Shown: positions 36,299 to 48,155, counted from the stretch's first letter. The stretch: 64,000 nucleotides of DNA from Cyclospora cayetanensis (GCF_002999335.1 NW_020312758.1:62001-126000); one strand, 5' to 3'. The notes: generated by a model not told the origin, from the sequence alone. Translations and numbers: made by a program.

Positions 36299-39200
36299 AT
36301 GGATGCCTTTTTTGAGCGCGAGCCAAAAGGCAAGAGGCCTGAACCTGCTCGGCCCAAATTGTCGCTTCAAGAGCCACAGCCGCCGCAGCAAGAGGAGGCT
36401 CATGACGTGGATCCGTTGGACGCGTTTATGGCAGGGCTCAATGAAACTCTTGTGAGGGAAAAGGCGGAGTTTGACGAGAAGCAGCGGAGGGAGGCGGCGG
36501 GCGAGGCGTTGCAGATGGAGCAAGAGCGCTTTTTTGACGATGAAGACATCGCCGCGGACTCTATGGAACATTTGAACACACAGAAAGCCATGGCTGTCAG
36601 TCTACCATTGGGGGTTTAAAGGGGTTTTGGGACTCTGGAGAGAGCGAACATGCGTGTGCCGCACCTTGAACTCTGTTGACCAGAGCACGGTACTGTGTGT
36701 GTCCCTTTCGCATTGCGGCGGCGGCAACAGCAGACCCCTCTCTCGATTTTTTGTTTATTCCTTTCTGAAACAGCAGGCGGAGGCCGCCAGGTCTAAGAGG
36801 AAGGCTCAACCACAGAGCAACAGCGCGGCTACAGATGATGAAGACGAGGCACGGGGGCGGGCCCTTCCGGTGGTGAACCACGATAGGTAAGGGACCGTTT
36901 TTCTTTTTTGCATGTTTCACTGGTCTTCTAAGTGTGGGGAGTGAGGCGTTATGGTAGGTGCTTGAGGTCTGGATTTCGGGGGGCGCTTTTCCGTCGACAT
37001 AACGCCTGTTTTTGCAAGCGACCCAATATGCTGTTGTTGCGATTGCACGGCTGTTTATGAGGGACAACGGCACGGTATATGTGCAGGCGTCTTTATTAGT
37101 ATTTTATTGCCTACGCAATGCTTGCCGTAAAGCTGGTTCATGATGCCGGTAGCGTTGCGGCTGCTGTCATGGCAGGATCCTCTATCCATCCTACACTGTT
37201 GACATATACGAAGAGCATTCAGACGTCTCTTCCCTGAGTCTCGAGGCTGTCGCCTCGGTCCGCGACTCTTTACAGCTTCACACTACCGGGAAACAAGCGC
37301 CACGTCCGATAGCCTCCTTTCTCCATCTCAAGGGCTCGCTGCCCAAAGTCAGTAACGCCCTCACCGGAGAGACCATACACAACAGTGTTAACTGCAGTAG
37401 TAGGAGCAACACGCTTGGCAAAGGCCGGGGGCTTTAACCCTCAAAGCCTTTCTGATCAGCGTTAGAGTGTCAGTAGGGGCGCTCGGAGCGCTTGTTGAAG
37501 GCCTGAGAGCTCTTGGCATTCCTCTCTACCTTGCCCCCTTGTGTTCGGCGGCTGCCTTCCGCTGCTTGCTTTCCAGTGCTGTGGCCTCTCACGGCCTTAA
37601 GACTGCTCTCCAGTGTAGTCTGCCATGGGTTTCGCATGTTGCACTTGATTATCATTGCCTTGCAGTGTCTGCCAATTTGTTTCTTTGCATGTTGTCTAGA
37701 CTGGCCAGTGTTGGATCCAGGGCCTCTGTGCTAACATACTGGTCATCCAGATGCCGTGCATGTGTGCGTGTGTGTGTGTGTATGTGTGTGTGTGTGTGTG
37801 CGTGCAGGGCCTGTGGTCGGCCCTCCAGCGGCGTGACTATCGTTTACCTACGGCAGTTCAGGCAGCGGCAATTCCCGCGTTGCTGAGAGGGAGGGATTGT
37901 TTGGCTATGGCTCAGACAGGCAGCGGGAAAACAGTCGCTTATCTTTTGCCTCTCCTAACCCGTGTCGTGCATCTTAAGGAGAAAGACCACTGGGCTACTC
38001 GCCGTGCTGCAGATTCAAGCAGTGAAGGTGCAGCGAAAAGGGAGCAAAGGACGGGACCTTCAGCCATCATTATATGCCCGACGAGGTCCGATGACTTCGA
38101 ATTAGCGTAATCTGAGTCCCGACTGTCGTGTGATAAGCGCGACGCCTTGCACATACTTTTATCTCTGTGTCCAACGTGCCAAGGTCTTAGTGGTGTTTCA
38201 AGTGTCTTTTTGATCATTTGAAGTGCATGGATCGCGTTTTGCAAGGTCGTTGTGGGGTGGTGCATCGCTGCAGAGAGCTGGCGGTACAGGTGGACGGTGA
38301 AGTTCACAGCTTTACTCGAGGCGGAACAGACCTTGATGTGAGCCGCTTGTTGCTTGCTGGAGGCTTCGACAAGACGGAACAGTTTCGTTCTCTGCGCCGA
38401 GGGCCAGACGTGGTGGTGGGCAACCCCGGGCGGATTATAGATGTGTGTAGCCTCAAGGGCCTAGGGGGCATCTTTGAGAAAATCGTCATGGTGGTGGTGG
38501 ATGAGGCGGACAAAATGGTGCAGATGGGATTTGAGGCACAGCTCAGGGAGGTCCTTTGTTCGATAAGGCCAGACAGGATCACCTGTATGGTTAGCGCCAC
38601 CATGCCGCGCAAGTGCGAGGCCCTAGCCAAGTAAGCCCGCACAGCAGTAACCACCAGCCAGCAATAACAGCAGTTAAACTAGTAAGCGCTAGACCAGACA
38701 AGCCTATTTTGTATTTGGATTTTCTCTCCGTTTCCCTCCCTCTTGGGGCACCTGGGATCCCTGATACCTGTGAGGCAACGGCCGCAACATCCAGTGGTTA
38801 AAGCAGCCTTTGCAAGATCCCTTCTCCATTTTTGATTCGCAGCCGATTCCTTCGCAACCCCATTCGGATTGTTGTAGGCGAGGGAGGACAGGTCAGCTAA
38901 CGATTATGGTCTTGGCTTTTGCATACACACCACCGTCATTCTCTTCCCTCTTTGCTCTTCCACCGTTCCTTTGAGGCTGCTGTCCCTGCATCTCAGGCAG
39001 CGCAATCGGTGCACCAGAGGGTGCAGATAGTGGATGGAGAGCCTGCAAAGTTCGACTGGCTTTCAAAGCACATATTGGGGCTACTTGCACTCTCTCAGAA
39101 GCCCGAGCAAATGCAGCAACACCAACAGTCTGCACGGCCGCCTCCAGCAACTGTAGCTGCAGCAGCCTCTGCAGGAGGTGTCATCTTCTGTAGCTCTCAG

Positions 39201-41228
39201 CAAAGAGTTGAGGATTTGGCGTTTTTGCTGGACAATGCTTTGGCGCAACAGGTAGAGAATGAGGCGCTGACTGCAGCGGGACAAGGTGCACCAGGAACAC
39301 CTGCACCAATCGCTGTGGATGCGGCTTCCCGTGCAGCAGCAGCTCGGCTTTTGAAAGGCGATAGTTCGCAGGACCTGAAAAAGAACGCAAATCAAACATT
39401 CAAATGTACGCATATCTGCGTGGCCGAATGAATATGGTCACTGTTTTTTTGCTAAAATTCATCGTCACCTTTTGTACCGTCTTCCCTCAGAGTGTTATTT
39501 GTTCCCGTGATTTCTTGTCTCCAGAGTGTGGATGTCTTCATCAGGTATTCTGAGGCCTCCGTTTCTTCAGCTTCGGCCTATGGTGTTGTGGTTTCTCAGA
39601 CGTGGCTATCCTCCACGGTGGGATGCAACAGGGCGAGCGGCTTGCCGTGATGCGACGCATGCAGCATCACTTCTTAGATTCCCCTGGATCTGTGCAGAGT
39701 CCCCTGGTATTGGTAGCAACAGACGTTGCAGCCAGAGGGCTCGACTTCCCTCCGGCGCTGTCTCTGGTTGTCTGCTACGACGCCCCAAATGATCCCGAAG
39801 TGTACGTACACCGTGTAGGACGTGCTGGCAGAGCTGGACATGTGGGCCTTGCGTGCTCGCTATTCACGAAACAAGAAAAGCGCCAAGCGGCGTTTGTTGT
39901 CGAGAAAATGGAGGTCAGCCCTGCTTGTTTGCTGCCGTCGCGACATGTGTTGCTGCTGCTGCTGCATATTGTTGCTGTCACTGCACCTCCCGATATTGTT
40001 GCTAAATCATCCTCCTTTCGGCACTTCCAGATCGCAGCGATGCAATTGAAGACAAAGAGCACTAGTTGGTGTCTGTCGGTAACTCAGCGCTCCCGCAGCG
40101 ATACTTCGTTTGTCTCCTCAGGCGTCAGGCCAGACCGTTCCCCGCTCTTTACTCGAGTTCGCCATGCAATTCCGTAAGTGTTTGCATTGGGAATAGCACG
40201 TACGGGGGCTGGGGGTTCCTTGGGGCTCTTAAGGACCTTTCTTCACCCATTAGTTAGTGTGCTGTCTAATATTGGAGGTGGCCATTGGCGGGGTTCGCGG
40301 CCGGCACGTGGGATGAAGAGGTGCATAATGATCAAAGGAGGCGGTTTTGAGAGGTAACTCTTGCGTGTATGTTGCTGCTGCAGCCCCATTTAGGGAGGCA
40401 CGGCTGTCCGGCTTACGTGTCGTTTGGCAAGGAGGAAAGGCGGGCAGGGAGCTTCGTCATCAGCAGAATACTTCCTTCGGAGGCCTCGGGTACGCAGCCC
40501 TTAGGGGAAGAAATGGCCTTTCTTGGCGAAACCCTGTGCAGCTTTTGTGCGTGTGGGTAGCCATTAGCTTGAGCAGCGAGGTTGAAAAATCAGCAGGAAC
40601 AGCAGCATCAGTAACCAAAGAGGGAAGGGAAAAGGCGGGTAGGGGGCGCGGGTGTAGAGCAGGGCAGACTGTGGAGCTGTTTGGAGAATGCAGCTTGGGC
40701 GTGTCTTCTCCCTGCGTTTGCAGATTTGACACTGGTTGTCAGGTGGAGGGTCTAGGTGGTTCAATTGCATCCAACGCGCCCACTCTGGCAGAGGCTGCAG
40801 CTGCCGCGGCTGCTGCAGCAGCCGCAGCAGCTGCATCTCGACAGGCCACTGGAAGCACATCAACCACAGAGGCTACCGACTCATCTGCTCCCTACAGCAA
40901 TGATTCGGAGTCTTTGAATGGCCCTTGCAGCAAGAGAGGTCGATGGGATAGCAAAGAACAAAACAGCTCGAGCAATAGCTCAGGGAGCGACGGAGCGGGC
41001 ATGGCATCGGCGAACGCAGAGGGGAGAAGAGCCACCCTTAACTTTGCCAAGCGGGAGCAGCGAAGGCAACAGTGGCTTTCGACTCTCGAGGCCCGTCGTG
41101 ATCAGCGGCAGCAACAGGAACATCAGCAGCGACACCGTAACCGCCGGGAAAGGAGTCCTTCCCCCCCTCGTCGCGCCTTCACAGAGCGGCCCCGCCAAGC
41201 TTCTTCTCTGGGCTCTGGAGAAGCCTAG
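36299..41228 (+). CDS. DDX42: DEAD-box RNA helicase of the DDX42 type, ten exons, about 959 aa
   Basis: DDX42/SF3b125 is an ATP-dependent RNA helicase associated with SF3b and U2 snRNP assembly. Exons: 36299-36595, 36774-36886, 37176-37347, 37808-38085, 38274-38630, 38843-38891, 38997-39405, 39600-39913, 40122-40177, 40394-41228; every junction is in phase (2,880 nt). The N-terminus has [10 protein letters not shown] and the pre-core segment [19 protein letters not shown]. Core motifs: Q ([13 protein letters not shown]), I AQTGSGKT near residue 229, Ia PTRELA, II DEAD near 362, [29 protein letters not shown]. Motif Ib reads NPGR rather than TPGR. After the core, [16 protein letters not shown] and [11 protein letters not shown] match the DDX42-specific tail. 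The C-terminus holds a 14-Ala run and an Arg/Ser-Pro end ([11 protein letters not shown]). The start may lie upstream. Confidence 0.88.
37757..37804 (+). repeat. (TG)n microsatellite at a 3' splice site
   Basis: A nearly pure TG tract (interrupted by GC and TA steps) runs right up to the TGCAG acceptor of helicase intron 37348-37807. It occupies the place of the polypyrimidine tract. The same tract is open in frame as a Cys/Val-rich shadow. Confidence 0.95.
39230..39372 (+). other. Ala/Gln-rich insertion within the helicase core
   Basis: Between motif IV ([18 protein letters not shown]) and the strand VAILHGGM, human DDX42-type proteins have only about a dozen residues. Here roughly 45 extra residues (Ala/Pro/Gln-rich, including [14 protein letters not shown]) are inserted. 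It lies in RecA-like domain 2 and should be a surface loop. Confidence 0.65.
40794..40835 (+). repeat. Fourteen-alanine run in the helicase C-terminus
   Basis: GCN codons of mixed third base encode 14 consecutive Ala in the DDX42 frame. Because the codons are mixed rather than a single repeated triplet, the run looks maintained at the protein level as well as arising from CAG/GCA slippage. Confidence 0.9.
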
Positions 41229-41363
41229 AAGACTATCCGCATTGAGCCTTCGAAGAAGCCAAACGTCTTGAAGCGTGTCCAGCCCCTCGTTGCACAGACG
41301 CTGCGTCGAAAGGCCTTCTTCGAAAGGGGTTCCAGGAATCTCGGCAGCCCTGTGCAGGCTTAG
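41229..41363 (+). other. 44 open codons in frame after the helicase TAG stop
   Basis: Directly after TAG 41226-41228 the same frame stays open for 44 codons to TAG 41361-41363. Composition is strongly protein-like and basic (for example KTIRIEPSKKPNVLKRVQP and AQTLRRKAFFERG). Possible meanings: stop-codon readthrough, a last exon whose acceptor is the CCTAG ending at 41228, a nonsense allele, or chance. I have not found a donor that proves the splice version. Confidence 0.4.
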
Positions 41364-43600
41364 TGTAGTGCTGACTGGATCTTGTGCTACTACAATTTCA
41401 GTCTCGGCTGCTTCACTTTGTCACGACATCGTAAAGAATTATTGGTAGCCCTTTTGGACAGATAGATGTGCCTTCTGGCGTTGAAAAGTCTAATCGGAAG
41501 GGTCTGCTGCACAGATCTGGACGGTGGCATCGCAGAGCTCAACGCTACCCTGCGGACAAGAGGCGAGGGGGCACTTGTTTTCTCCGTGACCACACGGGTA
41601 GAGCCTCGGCGTGCAGTGTACAAAAGCTTGGGGATCAAGGTAGGTGCGTGCTCGTTATTCGCTCTTTCGCTCGTGGGATCTCGTAGACAGCCGCTCAGCA
41701 AGACGGCTTGATGCTTGCTTTGCGTGCCTAGGAGATAATTTTGCTGTTGTTCAGTGTCTCTGCCTCCACCGCCATAAAACTCTTTTTCTGGCATACTCAA
41801 GTGAACACTAAGGCATTATTATTTGGTGACTGGCGGTGCTTGGCGTGTTTGTGTAGTGGTTTGCTCCTTTGGTGTCAACAAGACCCTATGAACCGCGCGC
41901 CTGTTTGGACAAAATACCTACTAAGCTAGCTGTCCGTCGGTGTTGCCCGATCCGCAACTAGGGTAGTCACCTGTGTCTAAGATTGTCTGGGGCATCTCCA
42001 TCTCACGTGGAAAAAAGTGCTGCAGGATTGGTGGGAAGTAGTGCTTACTACAGAGGAGTGCCGGCGGATTCTGCAGTGCCAGGCCTCTTTGGTATTGGGC
42101 GACTGTAACTTACTGCATATTCTCTGGAGTCATAAAAGATTAAATTTTTTTAAAAAAGCGCAATTAGCTCTGCGGAATGCCGGTTCCTTAGCGAGCCTGC
42201 CTGGCCATGTAAGCCTATGAACATGACGCTAGATCTGCGTGCACTCGGGATGGGCCACACCAGCTATTGGGAGCTTCCCGCCGCAGAACTTGGACACACC
42301 TTGCTCTTGGAATCCGTGAGAGATTCTTTTATATGATTAGGATCCGTGCACTCGTAGAAAGCAGAACGGGTGGTGGCAGAATAGTTGTGCCTTATCACGC
42401 TACAAAATGTGCCGATCCGCTATGAATGTTGTATTGTCTATAACCGATTCACAGAAAACAAACACAAAACAGTGGGCATATGGCGGCATTCACCTTTGGC
42501 ACCAAAGCACCGCAGGACTAAAACTTGGCCATCGCCGAAACCCCGCTCTATCGCATCCTCCTGTCCCAACCTTGCTGGCCCCGGACCTTCGGTCCGTTGG
42601 ATCATTAGCGTACTTCGCTAACGTACAAGCCCTCGAGGGGGACACTCAATACAGATACTACTCTGCCCGCCGATCTTGGTGCTGCGAAGTGTCGTGCTGT
42701 TTTGGCTGAAGTGTCGTGGAACCACCACTACTGTATTTGCTCATGCTAGTGGTGGGGCCAATATTTTTAGCCTGTTGTTGCTACTGGTGAACGTACTTCT
42801 GGGAACTGATTTTGGTGTGTACTCGTGATGTTCCTGTAAGAATAAGTCATCAAAGGGGGAAATTTCGTGCGTACTTACTGGAAGCGCCACTGGGAAAGCT
42901 CAGATATACCAACGGCAGGCCCGTGGTTGAATTAGCCAGTTCGGTTAACATTTCTCCCTTCATGGGTGCCTTCACAAGGATAGCACCCAGCCAGAGCAGA
43001 GGTGCGAGACTTGGGTGTGCTCAGGCCACAATTCATCATTTGTGGCTTCAGATTACACATAGTGAATAGTACTTTGCATTTCATACTTTCTTGTGTGATC
43101 TCAGTTTTCTCTACGTGTACAGTTGCTACAAAGGGTACCAGCAAGTCGTTAACACTTGCCTTTTGCCCAAACTTGCCTGTGGCAAGTTAGTGATGTAGCA
43201 TGCGTAACTTGAGAAACCATCGGCCTCACAAATAAACCTTCGCCCACCTGCAAGCAGAAAGTTTCCATCATGGAGCAGTGGTATTTGTTTCACATATTCG
43301 GAACGCAGAAACTTGGGGCCTAGTGGCCCCATTGTTTCGCTGTTGATTGTTCGGTGACCCTTATGGCATTTGCTTGAAAGGTCATTCGCTCTTTCGATTA
43401 TTATCCTCACTGGTATGCTTCTGTGTGAAACATACATCGTTTCTCTTATGTAGGGACTTTTCGATGAGCCCTGAGAAAATTGCTTTTTGTATGAAACATC
43501 CGGGAAATGATCTCGTTGCAATGATTGTGTGTGCAACTCATGACTCTGCTGCAACCACAAAATGCCGCACAAATGCACTAAGGATTGTAAAAATGCATAT
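41364..43600. other. Region between helicase and retroelement remnants; unresolved exon-like pieces
   Basis: Exon-like islands on +: 41515-41639 (CACAG acceptor, AAG/GTAGGT donor, open frame including NATLRTRGEGALVFSVTTR), about 42010-42220 (open frame with LQDWWEVVLTTEECRRILQC) and 42812-43069. I could not join them in phase or recognise a family. They may be an unrecognised small gene or old transposon sequence. Confidence 0.3.
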
Positions 43601-45002
43601 CCCACAGTGTAGAATGTGGAGCAAATAACGCTGTGCTCCGTTAAAAAGTGCGGCAATTAAACACATCACAGGTATATGTTGTCTCTCAGCGTCCTATATA
43701 TAGCAATCCCTCGGCCAGTTGGAGAAAAAAGACGGGAAACGCCTAATGAAACCGAAATATCTGCCAAAAATTGGTATTTCTCTCGTGCTTGGTCCAACTT
43801 ATTCACACCGAATAAAAGGCTTCCACTTTTTATATAGCAAGTATGCTACATTGATATGTTGCCCCTAGCCTACTTGGCATGAGATTATGCTGCATCGACG
43901 AATTTTCTGAATAGCTTTATCGTATTTGGGGGAGGACTTGTTTTCAAGAACCAGTACCGATGGTGCGTTACCGAAGCCCACGTAACCGTGTGAGAAACCG
44001 TTTGGAGTTTCTTCAAAAGTGGTGACCCCGTAACCCCCTGAGGCTCCTGCGCTCTCGGCAAAAAGGAATAATAACAGGCAGGGTAAAGCTAGTTGCACGC
44101 GAATCGCACCAGACATCCCAGTCAACTATTTCTGTTGACCGGGATGTCTTACGATTGGCTCCACTCAGATCCAAGGAGAAAGGCTCAGTATATGTTCCCT
44201 TGCTAGATCTTGCAAACACAGGCACCAGGACTGAATGCCCACATTTCTTTTACCGGAAACTTCAGGACTGCATGCTAGGAGGGATGTAGGGAGAACCCAC
44301 ATAAAGACGGGCGCCAAAGTAAGAGGCGGTGCGTCGACGCGGGAACCGAAACTATGACCCTCCATTTAAAGTCTCCGTGTGGACACAGTTCATTATAGGC
44401 TCTGCAAAAACTAACTAGAGGTCTTTAAAATGTTCCTGCAAAGAACTTTTAAGTCCTCCTGCCAGCAGTCCTCCGAATGTCCGCCAGGATGCAAGAGAGG
44501 CACCTAATGTTCAAGTAGCCGTACCCTCTATGCACTTTGAGTACGTACTGCCAGTTGTACACAGTTATCGCCGCACACGAACAAAACAGAGTCTCTTCTT
44601 GCATGGAGCCCAAAGTACTCTGCACTAAATGATATATACAAACACACGAACCAATACTCAATTCTTTACTAACCCATAGGTAAATTTATCCTGCATAGTA
44701 AAAAGAGAAACGTGTAGCTTAAACCCCTCCATCTTCCTCCCCAATTTCAAACCACATGTCCATTTGTTCAGTACCTGTACGTCCAGACCGAATGCGTGCA
44801 GGTGGGCAGAAGATATTCTCCCCTATAGCAAATCCCCAGGCACTCAAAATCGCGTAAAACAGTGCAATTGAGAAAAAAGGCATGCATCCTCCGTAAGGGA
44901 AGTAGAAGGGAGGAAAGACGCACTCGCTAGCCAACAAAGAGCCAGGGACCGGGCCAACACGACAGCGACAGCGCGATGGCTCGCTGTGTCTAGCGCATTG
45001 GC
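43601..45002 (-). other. Presumed 3' flank of the minus-strand chromovirus; unassigned
   Basis: This lies beyond the chromodomain end and the long inverted-repeat arm of the minus-strand element, so it may hold LTR sequence. A minus frame at 44719-45036 (105 codons) has a hydrophobic stretch and an acidic end but no recognised motif. I could not find matching direct repeats that would define an LTR pair. Confidence 0.3.
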
Positions 45003-45376
45003 GTGTGGGGGTCCTGCTGTGAAAAACAGAGCACAAGTAAATTATGGAACAGAAATCCGATTGAGCGGTAGTTTTGCAGTGACTCTGGGCCAGTTAATAT
45101 AGTCGTTGCGTGCAAATAGAGGCGTTGCATGCAGTATGGTAGCTTTCAATGTCCAAAGGAGGCATCAACATGTATGCACGTATACCATAGCTGAAAACCC
45201 GATCCATAAGTCTGAGTGCGTAAAGCACCCTAATAACAATTAGTGCCCATGACGGAAAGTAGCTTTATCAGGCTTGGAATGCCGAGCGGATGGAAAATTA
45301 CCGAGGAATGCAAGGAATACCTTTCATGACGACTAGTGTTGTAAACAAAACAGAGCTGTAATTTCACCCAGGCAAC
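45003..45376 (-). repeat. Left arm of a long imperfect inverted repeat (3' end/LTR region)
   Basis: The reverse complement of 48772-49144 aligns along this whole segment by eye, at roughly three-quarters identity with small indels. Anchors include GGAATGCCGAGCGGATGG, TTTCACCCAGGCAAC and GCAGTGACTCTG/ACAGTGACTCTG. It starts at the chromodomain stop and runs into the noncoding 3' end of the minus-strand element. Confidence 0.85.
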
Positions 45377-45546
45377 GCAGTCAGCAACTGCTTCTCCAAC
45401 GACCACCCAGTACCGTGTTCCCTACCCCATTTCACTAGAAAATCGGGCCTAGCGTGGCCATCGCGCTCATTAGTCCTAGAATCCAGCATTCCCACGAGTT
45501 CATGTGGATCCTCCTCCCCCGCACTGGTCACTTCCCTACGCGTCAA
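45364..45546 (-). pseudogene. Chromodomain remnant at integrase C-terminus
   Basis: The minus frame reads ELVGMLDSRTNERDG, PDFLVKWGREHGTGWSL and ends LLTALPG at a stop. This matches the chromodomain pattern 'vexIldxR..yLVKWkGy...tWEpxxxL', with the last Trp element degraded (GWSLEKQL). Chromodomains steer integration toward modified histones. Confidence 0.72.
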
Positions 45547-45888
45547 ATTCCGCGAACAATACGGGGAGCGTTTGAGCTTTTGTAGGAATTAGTGTAGGTA
45601 GGTCTGCTGCACCTCTAACATGTACGGAAATCGACAAAATTTGAAGGAGTATTGCTGTGTGAGGGATGCCAAATGACTCCAGTAACCTGATTGCAAAGTG
45701 CTTATCTGATTGCCTTTGGCTGTACCATACAACGCGTGCCGGCCCACGAGGGAACCTCCAAGCTCGAAAAACGCAAGCGATTACTGCTTACCATAAGTCC
45801 TTGGTTGTTTCTCATAAATCCTTGATTGGCTCTGTTGACAGTTGCGCATCCCGTGCACTACTCGTCGGCTCTGTGTATCCCTCCACCG

Positions 45889-46310
45889 CTAAAAGGTGGC
45901 TGCCGACTCAGGTCCACGAGGTCTAGGCGTAGAATGAAGAGGGACCTCAGCGTAGATCACGGATGTGGGAGAGCACCGGGTAGACAAGTGTACTGTTGAA
46001 TTATAAACCCACTCAACACACGAAGGAACTTGAGTCAAGCAATTAGGTATTTGTGGGGAACGAGTCATAAATGGTATCATAGTGTGCGGATGGTGCGCTC
46101 GGTCTGTCCATATACCTCAAACTGCTTCGGAGAGGTAATCTTGTGGTCAATTTGTTAGTGGGTCATGGAGGCAAGCCAAAATGCACTGACAACCTTCCTA
46201 TTCCTATCCGCAACGATATTCCCAAAAGGTTCGTTAAATTTTCAGACACCAGTAAACTATTGTTCAGCTACTTCCTGAGCCGTGCTAGAGCTTTTTTTCA
46301 ATGGGCATAT
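45889..46310 (-). pseudogene. Ty3/Gypsy integrase core remnant
   Basis: On the minus strand: STAQEVAEQ (tAeevA), NIVADRNRKVVSAFW (from iVSDRdxrFxsxFW, one DDE Asp retained), EVYGQTERTIRTL (from 'QTDGQTERvNRTL'), then CVEWVYNSTVHLSTRCSP (from 'lvEfAYNxSvHxSTgxSPf'). Several in-frame stops separate the pieces. The motif order and spacing leave little doubt about the family. Confidence 0.85.
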
Positions 46311-47016
46311 CATGATCCTCACAACAACTCAATTGCTTGGCTCAAGTGTCATCTTGGGCTGATTGGATTTATATTTGAGCAGTTCACTCGTCTACCCGGT
46401 GCTACCCCACATCTGTGATCTACGATAAGGATCCTGTCTCCTATCTGCAGTAAAATCCATAGTCATGTCAGACCAACGTTTTCAGGGGGCGAGTAAGCCT
46501 TGCAAACAACGGCGTTGAGGAGACTTTCACTGCCTTCGCTGCTGAGAGTCTCAGCTAAGCAGTGCCTACTGGCCTGCCGTAAGACGCATTCCAAGCCAAC
46601 AGAAAGACCATGAGAGCATTTCAACTGTAGTGTGAGCCTCACGCGGCATGAAATAGCATGAGCATGTGCTTTGCGCAAAGTCTCACTTCAAAACAAAGTC
46701 GGAGTGTACAAGCGAAGGAATCTCGGCTTTATTGTGAAGCAAAGCAGGTAGCCCTCAACATGCTAGTGCTTCTCCCTTGTGTCATTCTGGGCTCTGGTAG
46801 TAGCAACGGAAGCATGGGTGTCAAAAGCATAACAGTGGCAAACAATAGTCAACCGCTGCTAAGCTGGGAGAGAGTGTCGGCAAACACGTTGGTGATGCTT
46901 TTACTACATTTCCCAGCAAAGTGGTACTGCGGGAAGCGCTACGCCAAGGAACTGCTCTAGGGTTATCAAAGTATTGAAACTTCCACTGACGGTTATTTTA
47001 GATAGTAAAATAACGC

Positions 47017-47280
47017 CTATATATAATTGAGCAGGTAGTTTCCACGCACCAGCAAACCGCACAAAGTTTCCCTTCGCACTGGATACCACTGCTCGGTCCC
47101 AGTAAAGCGATGAGAATAGCAAGCAATAATTTGAGACTTTAAAAAGCCTTCAGCGTTTTGGGAGAGGATAGAATTCATCGCTACAGCACTGGCATTGGTT
47201 GTTATAAAGAATTGACCCTCCCAATCAATCAGCGCTAGTAGTGGAGGTGTCATAAGAGAAAAGCGTCCTTGTTGCGGCAA
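47017..47280 (-). pseudogene. Ty3/Gypsy RNase H remnant
   Basis: A minus frame reads PLLALIDWEGQFFITTNAS, then SILSQNAEG, IIACYSHRFTGTEQWYPV and RRETLCGLLVRGNYLLNYI. This follows the RNase H pattern 'F.l.tDAS..a.G.vLsQ...pIayxSrkl...exxYxxxekE.Lavv...xxfxxYL'. The first catalytic Asp is replaced (TTNAS for TDAS), so the domain is inactive as read. Confidence 0.85.
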
Positions 47281-48155
47281 CAGCCCTCTGTATCCAAGTC
47301 AGCGACTTCAGTACATCATTCAAAAGAGCAGCGATTGCACCAAGTCCAAAAAAAGCTTTGATATCATGCGAAACCATAAAACTTTGTAGCGTCTTTCCGA
47401 ATACGTGAAGGTAAAGGCGACACCATACTTATTTTGAACTTGGCCAGATCTGGTGCAGTACCTGCAGCCGAAAACAGCGCCCAAGAAACACAATTGCATT
47501 AAGGAAAAAACCCATTTGCGTGCCTTAAAATGCTATTACTTGTCCCGCAACTGCTAGGGCCCACGCCGCAGGTGATGTACGTGCTCCTAAATGTTTTCAG
47601 CTGAAGACTAAGACATGGTTGTTGTAGACAGTCATCCACTCCTCCCTTATAGGCTAATCAAAATCAAGACTACCCTATGGTTGCGGTTCAGCTGGTGCAC
47701 GCACAAGTCTAATGGGCACACAAGTATACTTGTGTTTGCGATTCTGGGTGTAGAATGGATGTGGTGCCTGTCAACAGGGTGATTCGGGGTTTGTAACAAT
47801 GCGTTTACAATATCAAATGCCAAGTAGAGTTTTGAATCGTGTATTATGCCAACCGGTCCGCTGATATTGATGCATCGAAAACTTCTGCTCAATAGTATTT
47901 TTGTGTAGGGCCCTAAAGAGGACGTTTTTGTGCCACCTGCCTTCCTTTTTTCAGCACCGACACCGGGTAACGCCCAAAAGGGCTTGCCGCTTCTGGCACT
48001 TTGCCTTCTTTCAGCAAAGCACCCGCCTGTCGCTCAGTAATCTCTGTACGGAGGGGGATTCTCATACCGCGGAGCACTGCTTGGATCTGATGCTGGGATT
48101 GGCTGAATATGGTGATGAATGAACAGCAGGTGGTCAGCTTGCTGGTAGCTCGCAA
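47281..48155 (-). pseudogene. Ty3/Gypsy reverse transcriptase remnant, minus strand
   Basis: The upstream part (48155-47913) reads EITERQAGALLKEGKV and ASPFGRYPVSVLKKGR, the RT opening 'lkellekGxIrpSxSPxxaPvlfVkKkdG'. The catalytic region near 47640 reads VYNNHVLVFS where active elements have vYxDDiLvfS, so the two Asp are lost. FLGRCF and LQSFMVSHDIKAFFGL follow (FLGh, LrsFlGl). Multiple stops intervene. Confidence 0.78.

Noticed and set aside
36144..36455. 103-codon + strand ORF overlapping helicase exon 1
   Set aside because: The overlapping frame contains [10 protein letters not shown], a DDX42 marker; this one has no motif.
46143..46418. 91-codon + strand ORF
   Set aside because: It is antisense to the minus-strand integrase core, which has clear family motifs.
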